A DNA stretch of 64,000 nt from Paenibacillus algicola (GCF_005577435.1 NZ_CP040396.1:2290501-2354500), one strand, 5' to 3'. Positions 7,762 through 17,150 are shown, counted from the stretch's first letter. Numbers and translations: made by a program. The notes: generated from the sequence alone by a model not told the origin.

Positions 7762-9006
7762 TTGTTTCACTTATATAGCCACAATGATCTGGACGGGGTG
7801 AGCTGTGGAATTCTTGCCAGGCTGGCGTTCGGATCCAAGGTTGAGGTGCGGTATCATGCAGTTCATAGCTTAAATGCGCAGGTAGAACGGTATTTGCTTC
7901 AGCAGGCGGAGCAGAACCAGCCGGAGAATATGCTTCTGATTACGGATCTTGCTGTGAGTCCGGAGATTGAAGCGCGCATAAATAGGTTTGTCACGTCAGG
8001 CGGGAAGGTGATGCTGCTGGATCACCATAAGACCTCACTGCATCTGAACGCACACGAATGGGGGAGCGTGCACATTCATCATGAGGATGGACGTACTGCA
8101 TCTGCCACCTCCTTGCTTTATGAATATATGCAGTCCCGGGAGTGGCTGCAGCCTTCACCCTCACTAGATCAATTTGTAGAATGGGTTCGCTTATATGATA
8201 CATGGGAGTGGGAGAAAGCAGGTGAAATTGAGGCAAAGCGGCTGAATGATCTATTTTATCTGCTGTCTCCCGAGGAGTTTGAGACCCGCATGTTAAGCCG
8301 CCTTCAGGGCAGCAGTCACTTTGCCTTTGATGAGTTTGAGGAGAAGCTGCTGACGCTGGAAGAGGACAAGATTGAACGCTATATCCGCCGCAAGCGCCGG
8401 GAGATGACTCAGACCTTTATTGGTGAGGAGTGCGTGGGAATTGTGTACGCAGAGAGCTATCATTCCGAGCTGGCGAGTGAGCTGGGCAAGGGCAACCCTC
8501 ATCTTGATTATATTGCCATTCTGAACCTGGGTGGACGGCGCATGAGTCTGAGAACGATCCACGATCATATGGATGTAGCGGACATTGCCAAGCGCTATGG
8601 CGGAGGCGGGCATGCCAAGGCAGCGGGCTGTACGATGAACGAAGAGGTGTTCCGCTTATATGCGGCAGAGCCGTTTGAGCTGGACCCACTGCCGCTGGAT
8701 GCACCCCGAAACGCCTATAACGTAAAAGCTTCCGAGCACGGCGTGCTCTACGACACACCGGGGAAGAGCAACATCCTATTGTATCAATCCGGCTCCGGCA
8801 ACTGGACGGCGGAATGGGACAAGGAGGCGCTGCCGTTTGACTTCCCTTCCTTTGAAGACGCCGAGCGTCATATCAAACGACACTATGGGGCCTGGCTCTG
8901 CCGCGATGACCGATATGTTCAATTTCTGTCGGAGCACTGGCTTCGCAGCCGCCGCAGAGGGCTTAAGCCCGATTTGGATGAAGAAAAGATTATTGATGAT
9001 CTGTAA
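7762..9006 (+). CDS. nrnB: DHH/DHHA1 phosphoesterase, NrnB-like oligoribonuclease
   Basis: A 414-residue DHH-superfamily protein. The N-terminus (SHNDLDGVSCG) carries the first aspartates, the DHH triad is D87-H88-H89, and the DHHA1 glycine loop GGGGHAKAAG has H284. The layout and start match Bacillus NrnB (YngD), which degrades short RNA oligonucleotides to mononucleotides and can act on other small phosphodiesters. The start is TTG at 7762, nine bases after GAAGGAG. It is monocistronic, between two terminators. Cyclic-dinucleotide or pAp hydrolysis by a relative cannot be excluded. Confidence 0.85.
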   Translation: MFHLYSHNDLDGVSCGILARLAFGSKVEVRYHAVHSLNAQVERYLLQQAEQNQPENMLLITDLAVSPEIEARINRFVTSGGKVMLLDHHKTSLHLNAHEWGSVHIHHEDGRTASATSLLYEYMQSREWLQPSPSLDQFVEWVRLYDTWEWEKAGEIEAKRLNDLFYLLSPEEFETRMLSRLQGSSHFAFDEFEEKLLTLEEDKIERYIRRKRREMTQTFIGEECVGIVYAESYHSELASELGKGNPHLDYIAILNLGGRRMSLRTIHDHMDVADIAKRYGGGGHAKAAGCTMNEEVFRLYAAEPFELDPLPLDAPRNAYNVKASEHGVLYDTPGKSNILLYQSGSGNWTAEWDKEALPFDFPSFEDAERHIKRHYGAWLCRDDRYVQFLSEHWLRSRRRGLKPDLDEEKIIDDL

Positions 9007-9022
9007 TACCTTACGTAAGCAC

Positions 9023-9066
9023 AAAGAAGCTGCCTTGAAGATCTAATCTTCGAGGCAGCTTCTTTG
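9023..9066. terminator. Bidirectional terminator between nrnB and qoxABCD
   Basis: A long hairpin starting AAAGAAGCTGCC and ending GGCAGCTTCTTT, with flanking A and T tracts, lies between convergent genes and can serve both strands. Confidence 0.85.
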
Positions 9067-9095
9067 TGAGTATTTCTAACGATTGGCCTTCGAGC

Positions 9096-9383
9096 TTAAG
9101 CGTACCATCCCCACACGAAGATAAAGAGGGAGCCGAAGATGGTGACGAGGGCTACGAAGACGGCAAAGAATATATTGATATACAGCGATCTCTTGTCGTC
9201 CGATTCACCGATGTGCATGAACAGGACCAGCTGGAGCGTAGCCTGTAGAATGGCAGTGACCACCAGGATGGCCATTTTGACAGCTTCGGGCAGGTCCATC
9301 AATGCGACCAGTGCCAAAGCAGTCAGGCCGAGGGAGGCCACATAGCCAACGACGTGCTTGATGGGAAACAGCTGCTTCAACAT
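9096..9383 (-). CDS. qoxD: aa3 menaquinol oxidase subunit IV
   Basis: A 95-residue membrane protein with three helices (about 10-30, 38-60 and 70-93), the size and pattern of QoxD. It is the last of four co-oriented oxidase genes. Its ATG lies one base beyond the stop of qoxC, so translation is coupled, with AAAGGA inside the qoxC end. The subunit helps assemble and stabilise the oxidase. Confidence 0.9.
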   Translation of the reverse strand: MLKQLFPIKHVVGYVASLGLTALALVALMDLPEAVKMAILVVTAILQATLQLVLFMHIGESDDKRSLYINIFFAVFVALVTIFGSLFIFVWGWYA

Positions 9384-9384
9384 G

Positions 9385-9981
9385 TCACATCAGTCCTTTC
9401 AGATATACGAAGCTGAAAATGAAGATCCAAACGACGTCCAGGAAGTGCCAGTACAGCGAGAAGATAAACGATTTGTTCGCTGTGCTATGATCCAGTCCAT
9501 GCTTTCTCAGCTGGACCAGGATGGCAATCCCCCACAGCAAGCCGAAGGTGACGTGAGCACCGTGCGTTCCCAGCAGAGTGAACAAGCTGGACAAGAATGC
9601 ACTTGTAGTAATTGTAGCCCCTTCATGAACGTACGTGAAAAATTCGAAAATCTCAATACCCAGGAAGACCGCTCCCAATGCCAGCGTGATGATCATAAAC
9701 ATCATCATCTGCTTCTTCAGCCCCAGACGCATGGCGTGAACCGCCAGGCCGATCGTGAAGCTGGAGGTCAGGAGGATAAAGGTTTCGGCCAGAACGGGGC
9801 CGATCTCAAAGATCTCGGCGCCGTTCGGACCGGAAGCATACCGGTCAACCAGAACAAAGTATACGGTAAACAGTGTCGCGAACAGTGCAATCTCCGCGCC
9901 AAGGAACAACCAGAACCCAAAGATCTTATTGCGGTTCTCTTCCGTTCCATATTCCAGAGGCTGAGTGGCATCTATCTTCAT
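9385..9981 (-). CDS. qoxC: aa3 menaquinol oxidase subunit III
   Basis: A 198-residue haem-copper oxidase subunit III with five predicted helices and the family segments LFATLFTVYFVL and GTHGAHVTFGLLWG. It overlaps the end of qoxB by four bases (ATGA), showing coupled translation. It is a structural subunit of the terminal quinol oxidase and has no cofactor ligands. Confidence 0.93.
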   Translation of the reverse strand: MKIDATQPLEYGTEENRNKIFGFWLFLGAEIALFATLFTVYFVLVDRYASGPNGAEIFEIGPVLAETFILLTSSFTIGLAVHAMRLGLKKQMMMFMIITLALGAVFLGIEIFEFFTYVHEGATITTSAFLSSLFTLLGTHGAHVTFGLLWGIAILVQLRKHGLDHSTANKSFIFSLYWHFLDVVWIFIFSFVYLKGLM

Positions 9982-11921
9982 ACCGTATCACCCCGCAGTT
10001 TCTTTTCAGTTTGGGCGACTTCTTCCGCTGGAATGTAGTAGCCGTGGTCTCTGTCAAAGGACATGGTGGCCATGATGATCAGAACGGCCAGGCCGGCTGG
10101 GATCGCCAGGCTCCACCAGCTGAATACCACGAAGAATCCGAGGAAGAAGAACGCGATGCCAAGGACAAATGGCTTGCCCGAATTGCTTGGCATATGAATC
10201 TTCTCAATTTTCTTATCAAACAGGGAACGCTTCTCTTTCTTGGCAAACCAGTATTCATCCCGCTGCTTAATCTCCGGAACAACGGCGAAGTTATACACGG
10301 GAGCCGGACTTGGAATGGACCATTCCAGAGAGCGTCCGTCCCAAGGATCGCCGGTCTTATCACGCGGCTCGTAGCGGGTACTCCAGTAAATGTTGTACAC
10401 CAGCAGGATAAACCCGATGGTCAAGCCGATCGCACCTACCATCGACAGCATATTCAGCGGACCGAAGCCGGTCTCTTCCGAATACGTGTACATCCGGCGC
10501 GTCATGCCCTGCAGACCCAGGAAGAACAGTGGGAAGAAGGTCACGTTAAACGAGATAATAATGAACCAGAAAGCGGTTTTGCCTTTACGCTCGTTCAAGC
10601 GGAAGCCGAACACTTTCGGGAACCAGTAGTGGAAGCCGGCGATGACGGCAAACACGGTACCCGGGATGAGCACATAGTGGAAATGCGCCACCAGGAACAT
10701 CGTATTATGATACTGGTAGTCGGCACTGGCCATAGCCAGCATAACGCCGGTTACCCCGCCGATCGTAAAGATCGGAATGAAGGCCAGGGAATACAGCATA
10801 GGTGTCGTAAACTGGATTCGCCCTCGATGGAGCGTAAAGAGCCAGTTGAATATTTTAACCCCGGTCGGTACAGCAATCGCCATCGTGGTGATGGAGAAGA
10901 AGCCGTTGACCATAGCACCTTGACCCATCGTGTAGAAATGGTGTGCCCATACGATAAAGGACAAGGCAGAGATGACGAGCATACTGAGTACCATGGAGGT
11001 GTAGCCGTACAGATTTTTTCTGGCAAAGGTCGAGATGATCTCACTGAAAATCCCGAATGCCGGCAGTACGACAATGTAAACCTCAGGGTGTCCCCATACC
11101 CAGAACAGGTTGGCCCAGAGCATATCCATGCCGCCGTTCTGCATCGTAAAGAATTGGGTGCCGAACTGACGGTCCAGCATCATCAGCAGCAATGCAATCG
11201 TCAGGACAGGGAAGGCGAAGATGATGATCACGCTTGTGATCAGAACCGACCAGGTGAACATCGGCATCTTCATCAGCGTCATGCCCGGTGCACGCATCTT
11301 GAGGATGGTGACAATAAAGTTCACACCGGTCATCAGAGTACCAATCCCTGAAATCTGGATGGATAACGAGTAATAGTTGTTCCCCACATGCGGGCTCAGC
11401 TCAGGTCCGGCGAGCGGGAAGTATGCCGACCAGCCGGCATCCGGAGAGCCCCCGATCACAAACGAGATGTTAAAGAGCATCGCTCCGGCGAAGAAGAGCC
11501 AGAAGCTGATCGCATTCAGCCGAGGGAAAGCAACGTCGCGCGCCCCGATCTGGAGCGGGATGATAACGTTCATCAGGCCGAAGATAAATGGCATCGCCAT
11601 AAACAGGATCATAATAACCCCGTGTGTTGTAAAAATCTCATTGTAGTGCTGTCCGTCCAGGAATTTCATATCCGGCATGGACGTTTGCGCCCGCATCATA
11701 ATCGCATCGACGCCGCCGCGGAACAGCATGATGAGTGCAGCCAAAATGTACATGACCCCGATTTTTTTATGATCAACGGTTGTCAGCCATTCTTTCCACA
11801 GGTATCCCCATTTCTTGAAGTAGGTCAAGCCTACTACAATGGCCAGGGAAACGAGAACGATACTAACCATGGCGCCATAGATTAATGGTTCACCGGTAAC
11901 GAAAAATTCGTCCCATTTCAT
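9978..11921 (-). CDS. qoxB: aa3 menaquinol oxidase subunit I
   Basis: A 647-residue catalytic subunit that reduces oxygen to water with electrons from menaquinol and pumps protons. About 14-15 helices are visible. Characteristic segments include TTVDHKKIG, TTHGVIMILF with a haem-ligand His, WGHPEVY with the Cu-B His and cross-linked Tyr, WAHHFYTMG, and HFHYVLIPG with the haem ligands. The protein resembles Bacillus aa3-600 QoxB closely, including the C-terminal region ending with IHMPSNSGKPF and a GYYIPAEEV tail. GAAAGGAGA precedes the ATG at 11921. Confidence 0.95.
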   Translation of the reverse strand: MKWDEFFVTGEPLIYGAMVSIVLVSLAIVVGLTYFKKWGYLWKEWLTTVDHKKIGVMYILAALIMLFRGGVDAIMMRAQTSMPDMKFLDGQHYNEIFTTHGVIMILFMAMPFIFGLMNVIIPLQIGARDVAFPRLNAISFWLFFAGAMLFNISFVIGGSPDAGWSAYFPLAGPELSPHVGNNYYSLSIQISGIGTLMTGVNFIVTILKMRAPGMTLMKMPMFTWSVLITSVIIIFAFPVLTIALLLMMLDRQFGTQFFTMQNGGMDMLWANLFWVWGHPEVYIVVLPAFGIFSEIISTFARKNLYGYTSMVLSMLVISALSFIVWAHHFYTMGQGAMVNGFFSITTMAIAVPTGVKIFNWLFTLHRGRIQFTTPMLYSLAFIPIFTIGGVTGVMLAMASADYQYHNTMFLVAHFHYVLIPGTVFAVIAGFHYWFPKVFGFRLNERKGKTAFWFIIISFNVTFFPLFFLGLQGMTRRMYTYSEETGFGPLNMLSMVGAIGLTIGFILLVYNIYWSTRYEPRDKTGDPWDGRSLEWSIPSPAPVYNFAVVPEIKQRDEYWFAKKEKRSLFDKKIEKIHMPSNSGKPFVLGIAFFFLGFFVVFSWWSLAIPAGLAVLIIMATMSFDRDHGYYIPAEEVAQTEKKLRGDTV

Positions 11922-12005
11922 AAGGGCTTATCTCCTTTCAGGATGTACAGGGGAGAGGGGGCAGTATACGCAAATTTACGCCATCTGCCTCAGCCTCATC
12001 AGTCC

Positions 12006-12986
12006 CTAGTGACCTTCGTGGTTGTTGTGAGTAGAATCTTCATTAGAAGTGTCCGGCTCGACATTGGGCTCGCCATCGAACTCCACTTCCTCTTCAGAGG
12101 TTGCCGGCTCCGGGAACTTCTGCTTCTTATCCTGATGATCTGTATGACCATTGGAATGGTGGCCATCCTCCGGCGGAGGACTGAATTCGAGATGCGTACT
12201 GGAGAAGGACATTCTGCCAACATGAGGGGTCACCAGAAGGTCATCAAACTGCTCCTCGGTCAGATCCTTCTCATTCGCCTTCACGTCTTCTACCCACTCT
12301 TCAAATTCAGCAGCAGGCATCGCCAGCGCTTCAAAGTCCATATGGGCGAAGCCTTCACCACTAAAGTTTGCGTTCTTACCCATATATGAGCCCGGAACGT
12401 CTGCTACCATGTTAATCTTCGTAACCATGTCACTCATGGCATATTTCTGACCGGCAAGCTGTGGAATCCACAAGCTCGTAATCGGACCGTAAGAATACAT
12501 GCGGAACTCGATAGCACGGTTGGTCGGGAGGTTCACATAATTGACAGTCTCAATGCCTTGTTCCGGATAGCTGAAATGCCATTTCCAGTTGGAGGTGGAA
12601 GCGTAGATAACCAGCGGCTCCTGATCTTCATAGCCCTCCGGCACGTTCTCAACAGCTATGGTTGATTTGACTGTCACTACGGAAAGGATGATTACAATAA
12701 TGATCGGAATAATCGTCCATGTAATCTCCAGCAGCTTGCTGCCCTCATCGTGCGGCGGCTCGTAGCCTTCATTGGATTTTCTAGCGCGGTATTTGACCAG
12801 CATATAGATGTAAAGAACGTATACCACAGCCAGAATGCCGACCATCATGAAGATAGAAAATATGATTGTATCGGACAGGGTCCTTGCAGCCGGACCTTTC
12901 GGATCCAAGACGGTCAATGAACTACAGCCCGATAAAAGCAAGGTTATACTCATCAACAATGCAAATAACGGCCCTCGTTTTTTCAT
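12006..12986 (-). CDS. qoxA: aa3 menaquinol oxidase subunit II with His/acidic tail
   Basis: A 326-residue lipoprotein subunit II. The signal peptide ends in LLSGC (Cys21), and two membrane helices (about 45-65 and 90-110) precede an outer cupredoxin domain. The Cu-A cysteine/histidine cluster of cytochrome c oxidases is absent (the region reads SLWIPQLAGQKYAMSDM), so this is a quinol oxidase. The C-terminal part after about residue 275 is an extension rich in His, Glu and Asp (HHSNGH, HNNHEGH). This is the first gene of the minus-strand operon. A TTGCAA-N17-TACTAT promoter lies upstream at 13071-13043. Confidence 0.93.
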   Translation of the reverse strand: MKKRGPLFALLMSITLLLSGCSSLTVLDPKGPAARTLSDTIIFSIFMMVGILAVVYVLYIYMLVKYRARKSNEGYEPPHDEGSKLLEITWTIIPIIIVIILSVVTVKSTIAVENVPEGYEDQEPLVIYASTSNWKWHFSYPEQGIETVNYVNLPTNRAIEFRMYSYGPITSLWIPQLAGQKYAMSDMVTKINMVADVPGSYMGKNANFSGEGFAHMDFEALAMPAAEFEEWVEDVKANEKDLTEEQFDDLLVTPHVGRMSFSSTHLEFSPPPEDGHHSNGHTDHQDKKQKFPEPATSEEEVEFDGEPNVEPDTSNEDSTHNNHEGH

Positions 12987-13042
12987 GGTGTACCCCTTTC
13001 TGACATATTAAATCTCACATTCGCTTGTCACTTCATAATCCT

Positions 13043-13071
13043 ATAGTAATGACTATTTTCATTCGTTGCAA
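13043..13071 (-). promoter_or_regulatory. qoxABCD promoter
   Basis: Read on the minus strand: TTGCAA, a 17-base spacer and TACTAT, ending about 57 bases before the qoxA ATG. The rest of the 12987-13635 gap holds the mnt control region. Plus-strand frames inside the gap look non-coding. Confidence 0.55.
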
Positions 13072-13498
13072 AACCCATTACATTGTATATTTAACATTTT
13101 ATGGTTTAACTTTGACGAACACCGTAACGTTTTGTGATCAAATTGTTTCAAAAAGACTCTCAAGAAGAGCAAAACCCTGTCGTTATGCGGTTTTTAGTGA
13201 GTTCAAACTTTGTTCAAATATTCACGAGTGTTCCCAGATTCGTCACAAATCACCGCCTCCAAATACGCTGTAATGCCTGGTGGGTAAGGGTTATTTGCCC
13301 AAAATAGCCTTGAATAAATCAGTTTGATCCTAAAGCAAATAAGATATGTAGTCCACTGTGCAGGGCTGAAAGCACATCTCAGCCAAGCTGAGTAAAAAGC
13401 TCACATGCGTTATTTAAAGCATTCACCTTCTTTTGAATCGAAAGAGTCAGTATCTGGGTCTTTGCAACGCTCAGAATTAGTTAGCGCACACTATAAAT

Positions 13499-13516
13499 GT
13501 TTCCCTTGAGAAAAAT
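13499..13516 (-). promoter_or_regulatory. MntR-like box 1 upstream of mnt promoter
   Basis: Read on the minus strand this contains CAAGGGAAAC preceded by a T-rich half. It shares the nine-base core CAAGGGAAA with box 2, in inverted orientation, and abuts the mnt -35 element. Confidence 0.5.
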
Positions 13517-13518
13517 CG

Positions 13519-13547
13519 TTGACAAACCGCAAAAATCACGTTATTTT
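13519..13547 (+). promoter_or_regulatory. mntABCD promoter
   Basis: TTGACA at 13519-13524, a 17-base spacer and TATTTT at 13542-13547. It lies between the two MntR-like boxes. Confidence 0.6.
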
Positions 13548-13563
13548 GTTATCAAGCATATAT

Positions 13564-13578
13564 TTTGCCCAAGGGAAA
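13564..13578 (+). promoter_or_regulatory. MntR-like box 2 downstream of mnt promoter
   Basis: TTTGCCCAAGGGAAA is a near-palindrome close to remembered Bacillus MntR operators. It lies just past the predicted transcription start, where a bound Mn-MntR would block transcription. Confidence 0.6.
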
Positions 13579-13635
13579 TTTAATTGTTTCATCCCACACA
13601 ATAATGAATAATATGGTTAAGGGGGAAATTTGAAG

Positions 13636-14583
13636 ATGTTGTCTCACATGAAGAAGGTTTGGATTCCTGCAACGCTCATTCTGGTGCTGGCTTTGGCTGG
13701 CTGTGCCGGATCAAATGAGAAAAACGGCAGTACGGCTGAAGGCAAAATCAACATTGTTACCACGATCGCTCAAATTGCAGAGCCGGTTTCTGTCATCGGC
13801 GGTGACAAGGTGCAGGTGTCTAGTCTTATGGGTCCTGGTGTTGATCCTCATCTGTACAACGCTACTCAAGGTGACATCAGCAAACTCGACCAAGCAGATA
13901 TTGTGTTTTACAGCGGGCTGCATTTAGAAGGGAATATGACGGAAGTATTTGAGCAGATTGGCAAATCCAGACCTGTAGTTGCGATTAGTGAATCTGTATC
14001 CGAGGATCAGCTTCTGACCGATGAAACAGGCGCTATTGACCCTCATGTCTGGTTCGACCTCGAGTTATGGGAGGTTTCATTAACGGCAGCGGTCGAGGAG
14101 ATGAAGACATTTGCTCCGGAGCATGCAGAGGAATTTGAGAACAATAAGCTGAAATATTTCGAAGAACTGCAGGCGCTCAAGCAGGAAGCTCAGGAGAAGC
14201 TGGCTTCAATCCCCGAGAATCATCGCGTGATCGTAACGGCACATGATGCGTTCGGCTATTTCGGCAGAGCCTATGATATGGAGGTTGTTGGACTCCAGGG
14301 ACTAAGCACGGAGGATGAGATCAGCGTATCGGATATTGATCAAACGATTGATATTCTAATGCAGCATCAGGTTCCTGCCGTATTTGTAGAAAGCAGCATT
14401 AATTCCAAGTCCGTTGAAGCGGTAGTGGAGGGGGCGTCCAGTAAAGGGCTGGATGTAAAGCTGGGCGGTGAGCTGTTCTCTGATGCGATGGGCGATGAGG
14501 GAACCGCAGAAGGAACCTACCTGGGCATGTACAGACACAATGTTAACATCATCTATGAGGCGCTGGCCGGAAAGGGAGAGTAA
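13636..14583 (+). CDS. mntA: Manganese ABC transporter, metal-binding lipoprotein
   Basis: A 315-residue cluster-9 (TroA/PsaA-type) solute-binding lipoprotein. The lipobox is LALAGC (Cys23). Metal ligands are H72 in DPHLYN, H137 in DPHVWF and H203 in AHDAFGYF, with the fourth expected as Asp in the later LFSDAMG region. The His-His-His-Asp set occurs in both Zn and Mn binders. The GLQGLSTEDE segment, the gene order (lipoprotein, ATPase, two permeases) and the MntR-like boxes favour Mn. The ATG at 13636 has AAGGGGG ten bases upstream; an in-frame TTG at 13630 is the alternative. Confidence 0.85.
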   Translation: MLSHMKKVWIPATLILVLALAGCAGSNEKNGSTAEGKINIVTTIAQIAEPVSVIGGDKVQVSSLMGPGVDPHLYNATQGDISKLDQADIVFYSGLHLEGNMTEVFEQIGKSRPVVAISESVSEDQLLTDETGAIDPHVWFDLELWEVSLTAAVEEMKTFAPEHAEEFENNKLKYFEELQALKQEAQEKLASIPENHRVIVTAHDAFGYFGRAYDMEVVGLQGLSTEDEISVSDIDQTIDILMQHQVPAVFVESSINSKSVEAVVEGASSKGLDVKLGGELFSDAMGDEGTAEGTYLGMYRHNVNIIYEALAGKGE

Positions 14584-14586
14584 TGC

Positions 14587-15315
14587 ATGAGTGTGATTGA
14601 GGTTCAAGGCATAACCGCATCATACCGGAAGAATCAAGTACTTAAAGATGTGAATTTTACGGTTGAGCCTGGCACGCTGACGGCCATCATTGGACCTAAC
14701 GGTGCCGGGAAGTCAACTCTGCTCAAGGTGCTGCTGGAGCTTCATCCGAAGCTCTCCGGCTCCACCGCTTTCTTCGGCTCTTCTCTGCAGAAGATGAAGA
14801 AGCGGATCGGTTACGTTCCGCAGCGGGGCTCGGTGGATTGGGATTTTCCAACGAATGCATTAGATGTCGTCACCATGGGGCTCTATGGCCAAATAGGCTG
14901 GCTTCGACGTCCAAACCGCTCTCATCGTGAACGCGCTATGGCATGTCTGGAGCAAATGGGGATGGCCGACTACGCTAATCGGCAGATCAGTCAGCTGTCC
15001 GGCGGTCAGCAGCAGCGGGTGTTTCTGGCTCGGGCGCTGGTACAGGAAGCAGATCTGTATTTTATGGATGAACCGCTTGCCGGGGTTGACGCCGCAACCG
15101 AGAAAGCGATTATGCATACCTTAAAGGAGCTTAAAGATAGAGGCAAGACCGTGATGGTCGTGCATCATGACCTCCAGACGGTGGAGGATTATTTCGATCA
15201 TGTACTGCTGCTGAACCGCTCGGTATGGGCTCACGGACCCACGGAGGAAGTATTTACACAGGAGAATGTTTACCGTACCTACGGCGGAACATTGCGCTGG
15301 ATGAAGGAGGCGTAA
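14587..15315 (+). CDS. mntB: Manganese ABC transporter, ATP-binding protein
   Basis: A 242-residue ABC ATPase that powers metal import. Walker A is GPNGAGKST (36-44), the signature is LSGGQQQR, and Walker B reads LYFMDEP. The switch His is in MVVHHDL. It starts three bases after mntA stops, with AGGGAGAG inside the mntA end, so translation is likely coupled. Confidence 0.92.
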   Translation: MSVIEVQGITASYRKNQVLKDVNFTVEPGTLTAIIGPNGAGKSTLLKVLLELHPKLSGSTAFFGSSLQKMKKRIGYVPQRGSVDWDFPTNALDVVTMGLYGQIGWLRRPNRSHRERAMACLEQMGMADYANRQISQLSGGQQQRVFLARALVQEADLYFMDEPLAGVDAATEKAIMHTLKELKDRGKTVMVVHHDLQTVEDYFDHVLLLNRSVWAHGPTEEVFTQENVYRTYGGTLRWMKEA

Positions 15316-15318
15316 CGA

Positions 15319-16242
15319 ATGTTATCTTGGTTATCGCCGAATACACAGTGGGTCCTGCTCAGTACGTTGATCTTAGGCATGGCTGCGGGGATGATCGGCT
15401 GCCTGGCCTATTGGAAGAGACAGAGCCTCATGAGTGACGCATTGTCTCACGCCGCCCTGCCTGGCGTAGTTATTGCCTTTGCGCTCACTGGAGTCAAGAG
15501 CCTGCCCGTGCTGCTTATCGGTGCTGCAATCAGCTCTTTGCTGGGTGCGCTCATGATTCAGGGCATTCGTTCCTCCAGCAGGATTAAAGAGGATACTGCG
15601 ATGGGCATTATATTATCTGTGTTTTTCGGATTTGGCATCATGATGCTGACCCTGGTTAGTCGTTCTGCTGGCGGAAGCCAGAGCGGCCTTGACGGATTTA
15701 TATTCGGGCAGGCTGCATCGATGGTTCGGCAGGATGTGTATATTATGCTCGGCATGGCGGTGCTGGTCATCCTCGTGGTATTTATCGGCTTTAAAGAATG
15801 GAAGCTGTTTCTGTTCGATCCCGGCTTTGCGAAAGGGCTTGGCTTATCTGCGAGATGGATGAACAACATCTATTTATCGGTTCTCGTGCTCGTCATTGTC
15901 ATCGGCATCCAAGCCGTTGGTGTCATCTTGATGGCTGCGCTCCTCATTATTCCCGCGGTCAGTGCGAGATACTGGAGCCACTCGTTCAAGACGATGGTGG
16001 TCACCTCCGGATTGTTCGGGGGCATGGCCGGGATGAGCGGCAGCCTGCTGAGCTCGCTGGGCAGCGGCTGGCCCACAGGACCGTTTGTCGTGCTGACCTC
16101 ATCGGCCATTTTCCTCGTCTCCCTTGTATTTGGAGCTGAGAAAGGGCTTCTCGTTCAGGCGCTTCAGCTTCGCAGTCAGAAGAAACAATACCAGCATAGT
16201 ACCTGGCAGCACAAGACCGTTCACGTGAAGGAGGCAGACTAA
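15319..16242 (+). CDS. mntC: Manganese ABC transporter permease 1
   Basis: A 307-residue ABC-3-type permease with about eight membrane helices. It has the SDALSHAALPGVV motif that contacts the ATPase and a metal path. GAAGGAGG precedes the ATG, which lies four bases after mntB. It pairs with mntD as the heterodimeric channel. Confidence 0.9.
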   Translation: MLSWLSPNTQWVLLSTLILGMAAGMIGCLAYWKRQSLMSDALSHAALPGVVIAFALTGVKSLPVLLIGAAISSLLGALMIQGIRSSSRIKEDTAMGIILSVFFGFGIMMLTLVSRSAGGSQSGLDGFIFGQAASMVRQDVYIMLGMAVLVILVVFIGFKEWKLFLFDPGFAKGLGLSARWMNNIYLSVLVLVIVIGIQAVGVILMAALLIIPAVSARYWSHSFKTMVVTSGLFGGMAGMSGSLLSSLGSGWPTGPFVVLTSSAIFLVSLVFGAEKGLLVQALQLRSQKKQYQHSTWQHKTVHVKEAD

Positions 16243-16243
16243 C

Positions 16244-17128
16244 ATGACCTACGCCATGTGGATTCTCCTTACCGCCTCTCTAGTCGGCCTTTCCTGCGGG
16301 ATCATCGGGGCCCTGCTTATTCTGAGAAAAATGGCTATGATGGCCGATGCCATCAGCCACAGTGTGCTGCTAGGCATTGTGGTAGCTTATTTGATCACAC
16401 GAGAGCTGAGCGGCATTCATATGCTGATTGGCGCAGTGATTGCGGGCCTGTTGACAGCCGTTCTGGTGCAGTGGTTCCACGCCCGCGGTGTTCAGCAGGA
16501 TGCTTCGATCGGGGTTGTATTTACTACGATGTTCGCGATCGGTGTTGTATTGATCGCAACTCAGGTCGGGAATGCGCACCTGGATACCAAGCATGCGCTG
16601 ATGGGCGAAATCACCTTTATCCCATGGGACACGATTGCTGTTCCGGGACTCGGAGAGGTGCCGCGAGCGACGCTGACCTTATCCATCGTGCTTCTGCTGG
16701 TCATTGCGGTGATTGCGCTGTTCTACAAGGAGTGGAAGATTACATCCTTTGACCCCGCGCTGGCCGCGAGTCTTGGCATTCCGGTGGTGCTTATGCATTA
16801 TCTGTTTATGTCCATGGTTTCACTGACAACGGTGGCCGCCTTTGATGCGGTTGGAGCCATTATGGTTGTGGCCATGCTTATTACACCGGCAGCCTCCGCT
16901 TATCTATGGACAGATCGTCTGTCTGTAATGATCGGGCTTAGTGCCATGTTTGGTGTGATCTCGGCCATTACGGGCTACTATATCGCCGTCTGGCTGGACA
17001 CGTCCATCTCCGGCTCCATGGCCTTTGCTACGGGATTGGTGTTCTTGTTCAGCTTTCTGTGCTCGCCAAGACATGGTCTTGCCTCCCGCCTTCGTTATCG
17101 TCCGAACATGTCGGAGCAGAAGCTGTAG
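16244..17128 (+). CDS. mntD: Manganese ABC transporter permease 2
   Basis: A 294-residue ABC-3-type permease paralogous to mntC, with about eight helices and the ADAISHSVLLGIV motif. It starts two bases after mntC behind GAAGGAGG. It ends the operon, and a strong terminator follows at 17151. Confidence 0.9.
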   Translation: MTYAMWILLTASLVGLSCGIIGALLILRKMAMMADAISHSVLLGIVVAYLITRELSGIHMLIGAVIAGLLTAVLVQWFHARGVQQDASIGVVFTTMFAIGVVLIATQVGNAHLDTKHALMGEITFIPWDTIAVPGLGEVPRATLTLSIVLLLVIAVIALFYKEWKITSFDPALAASLGIPVVLMHYLFMSMVSLTTVAAFDAVGAIMVVAMLITPAASAYLWTDRLSVMIGLSAMFGVISAITGYYIAVWLDTSISGSMAFATGLVFLFSFLCSPRHGLASRLRYRPNMSEQKL

Positions 17129-17150
17129 CATCTGCATTCAATCATCACTT

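Noticed and set aside
9873..11351. A 492-codon plus-strand frame across qoxC and qoxB
   Set aside because: It is the reverse of strongly conserved oxidase genes, with low-complexity His/Arg/Gln-rich translation and no ribosome site.
13210..13227. A Rex-like site (11 of 14 consensus bases) between qox and mnt
   Set aside because: Both half-sites are imperfect and it lies about 140 bases upstream of the qox promoter; chance match not excluded.
13025..13273. An 82-codon frame in the qoxA-mntA gap
   Set aside because: It has no ribosome site, overlaps the qox promoter and has a composition unlike the neighbouring genes.
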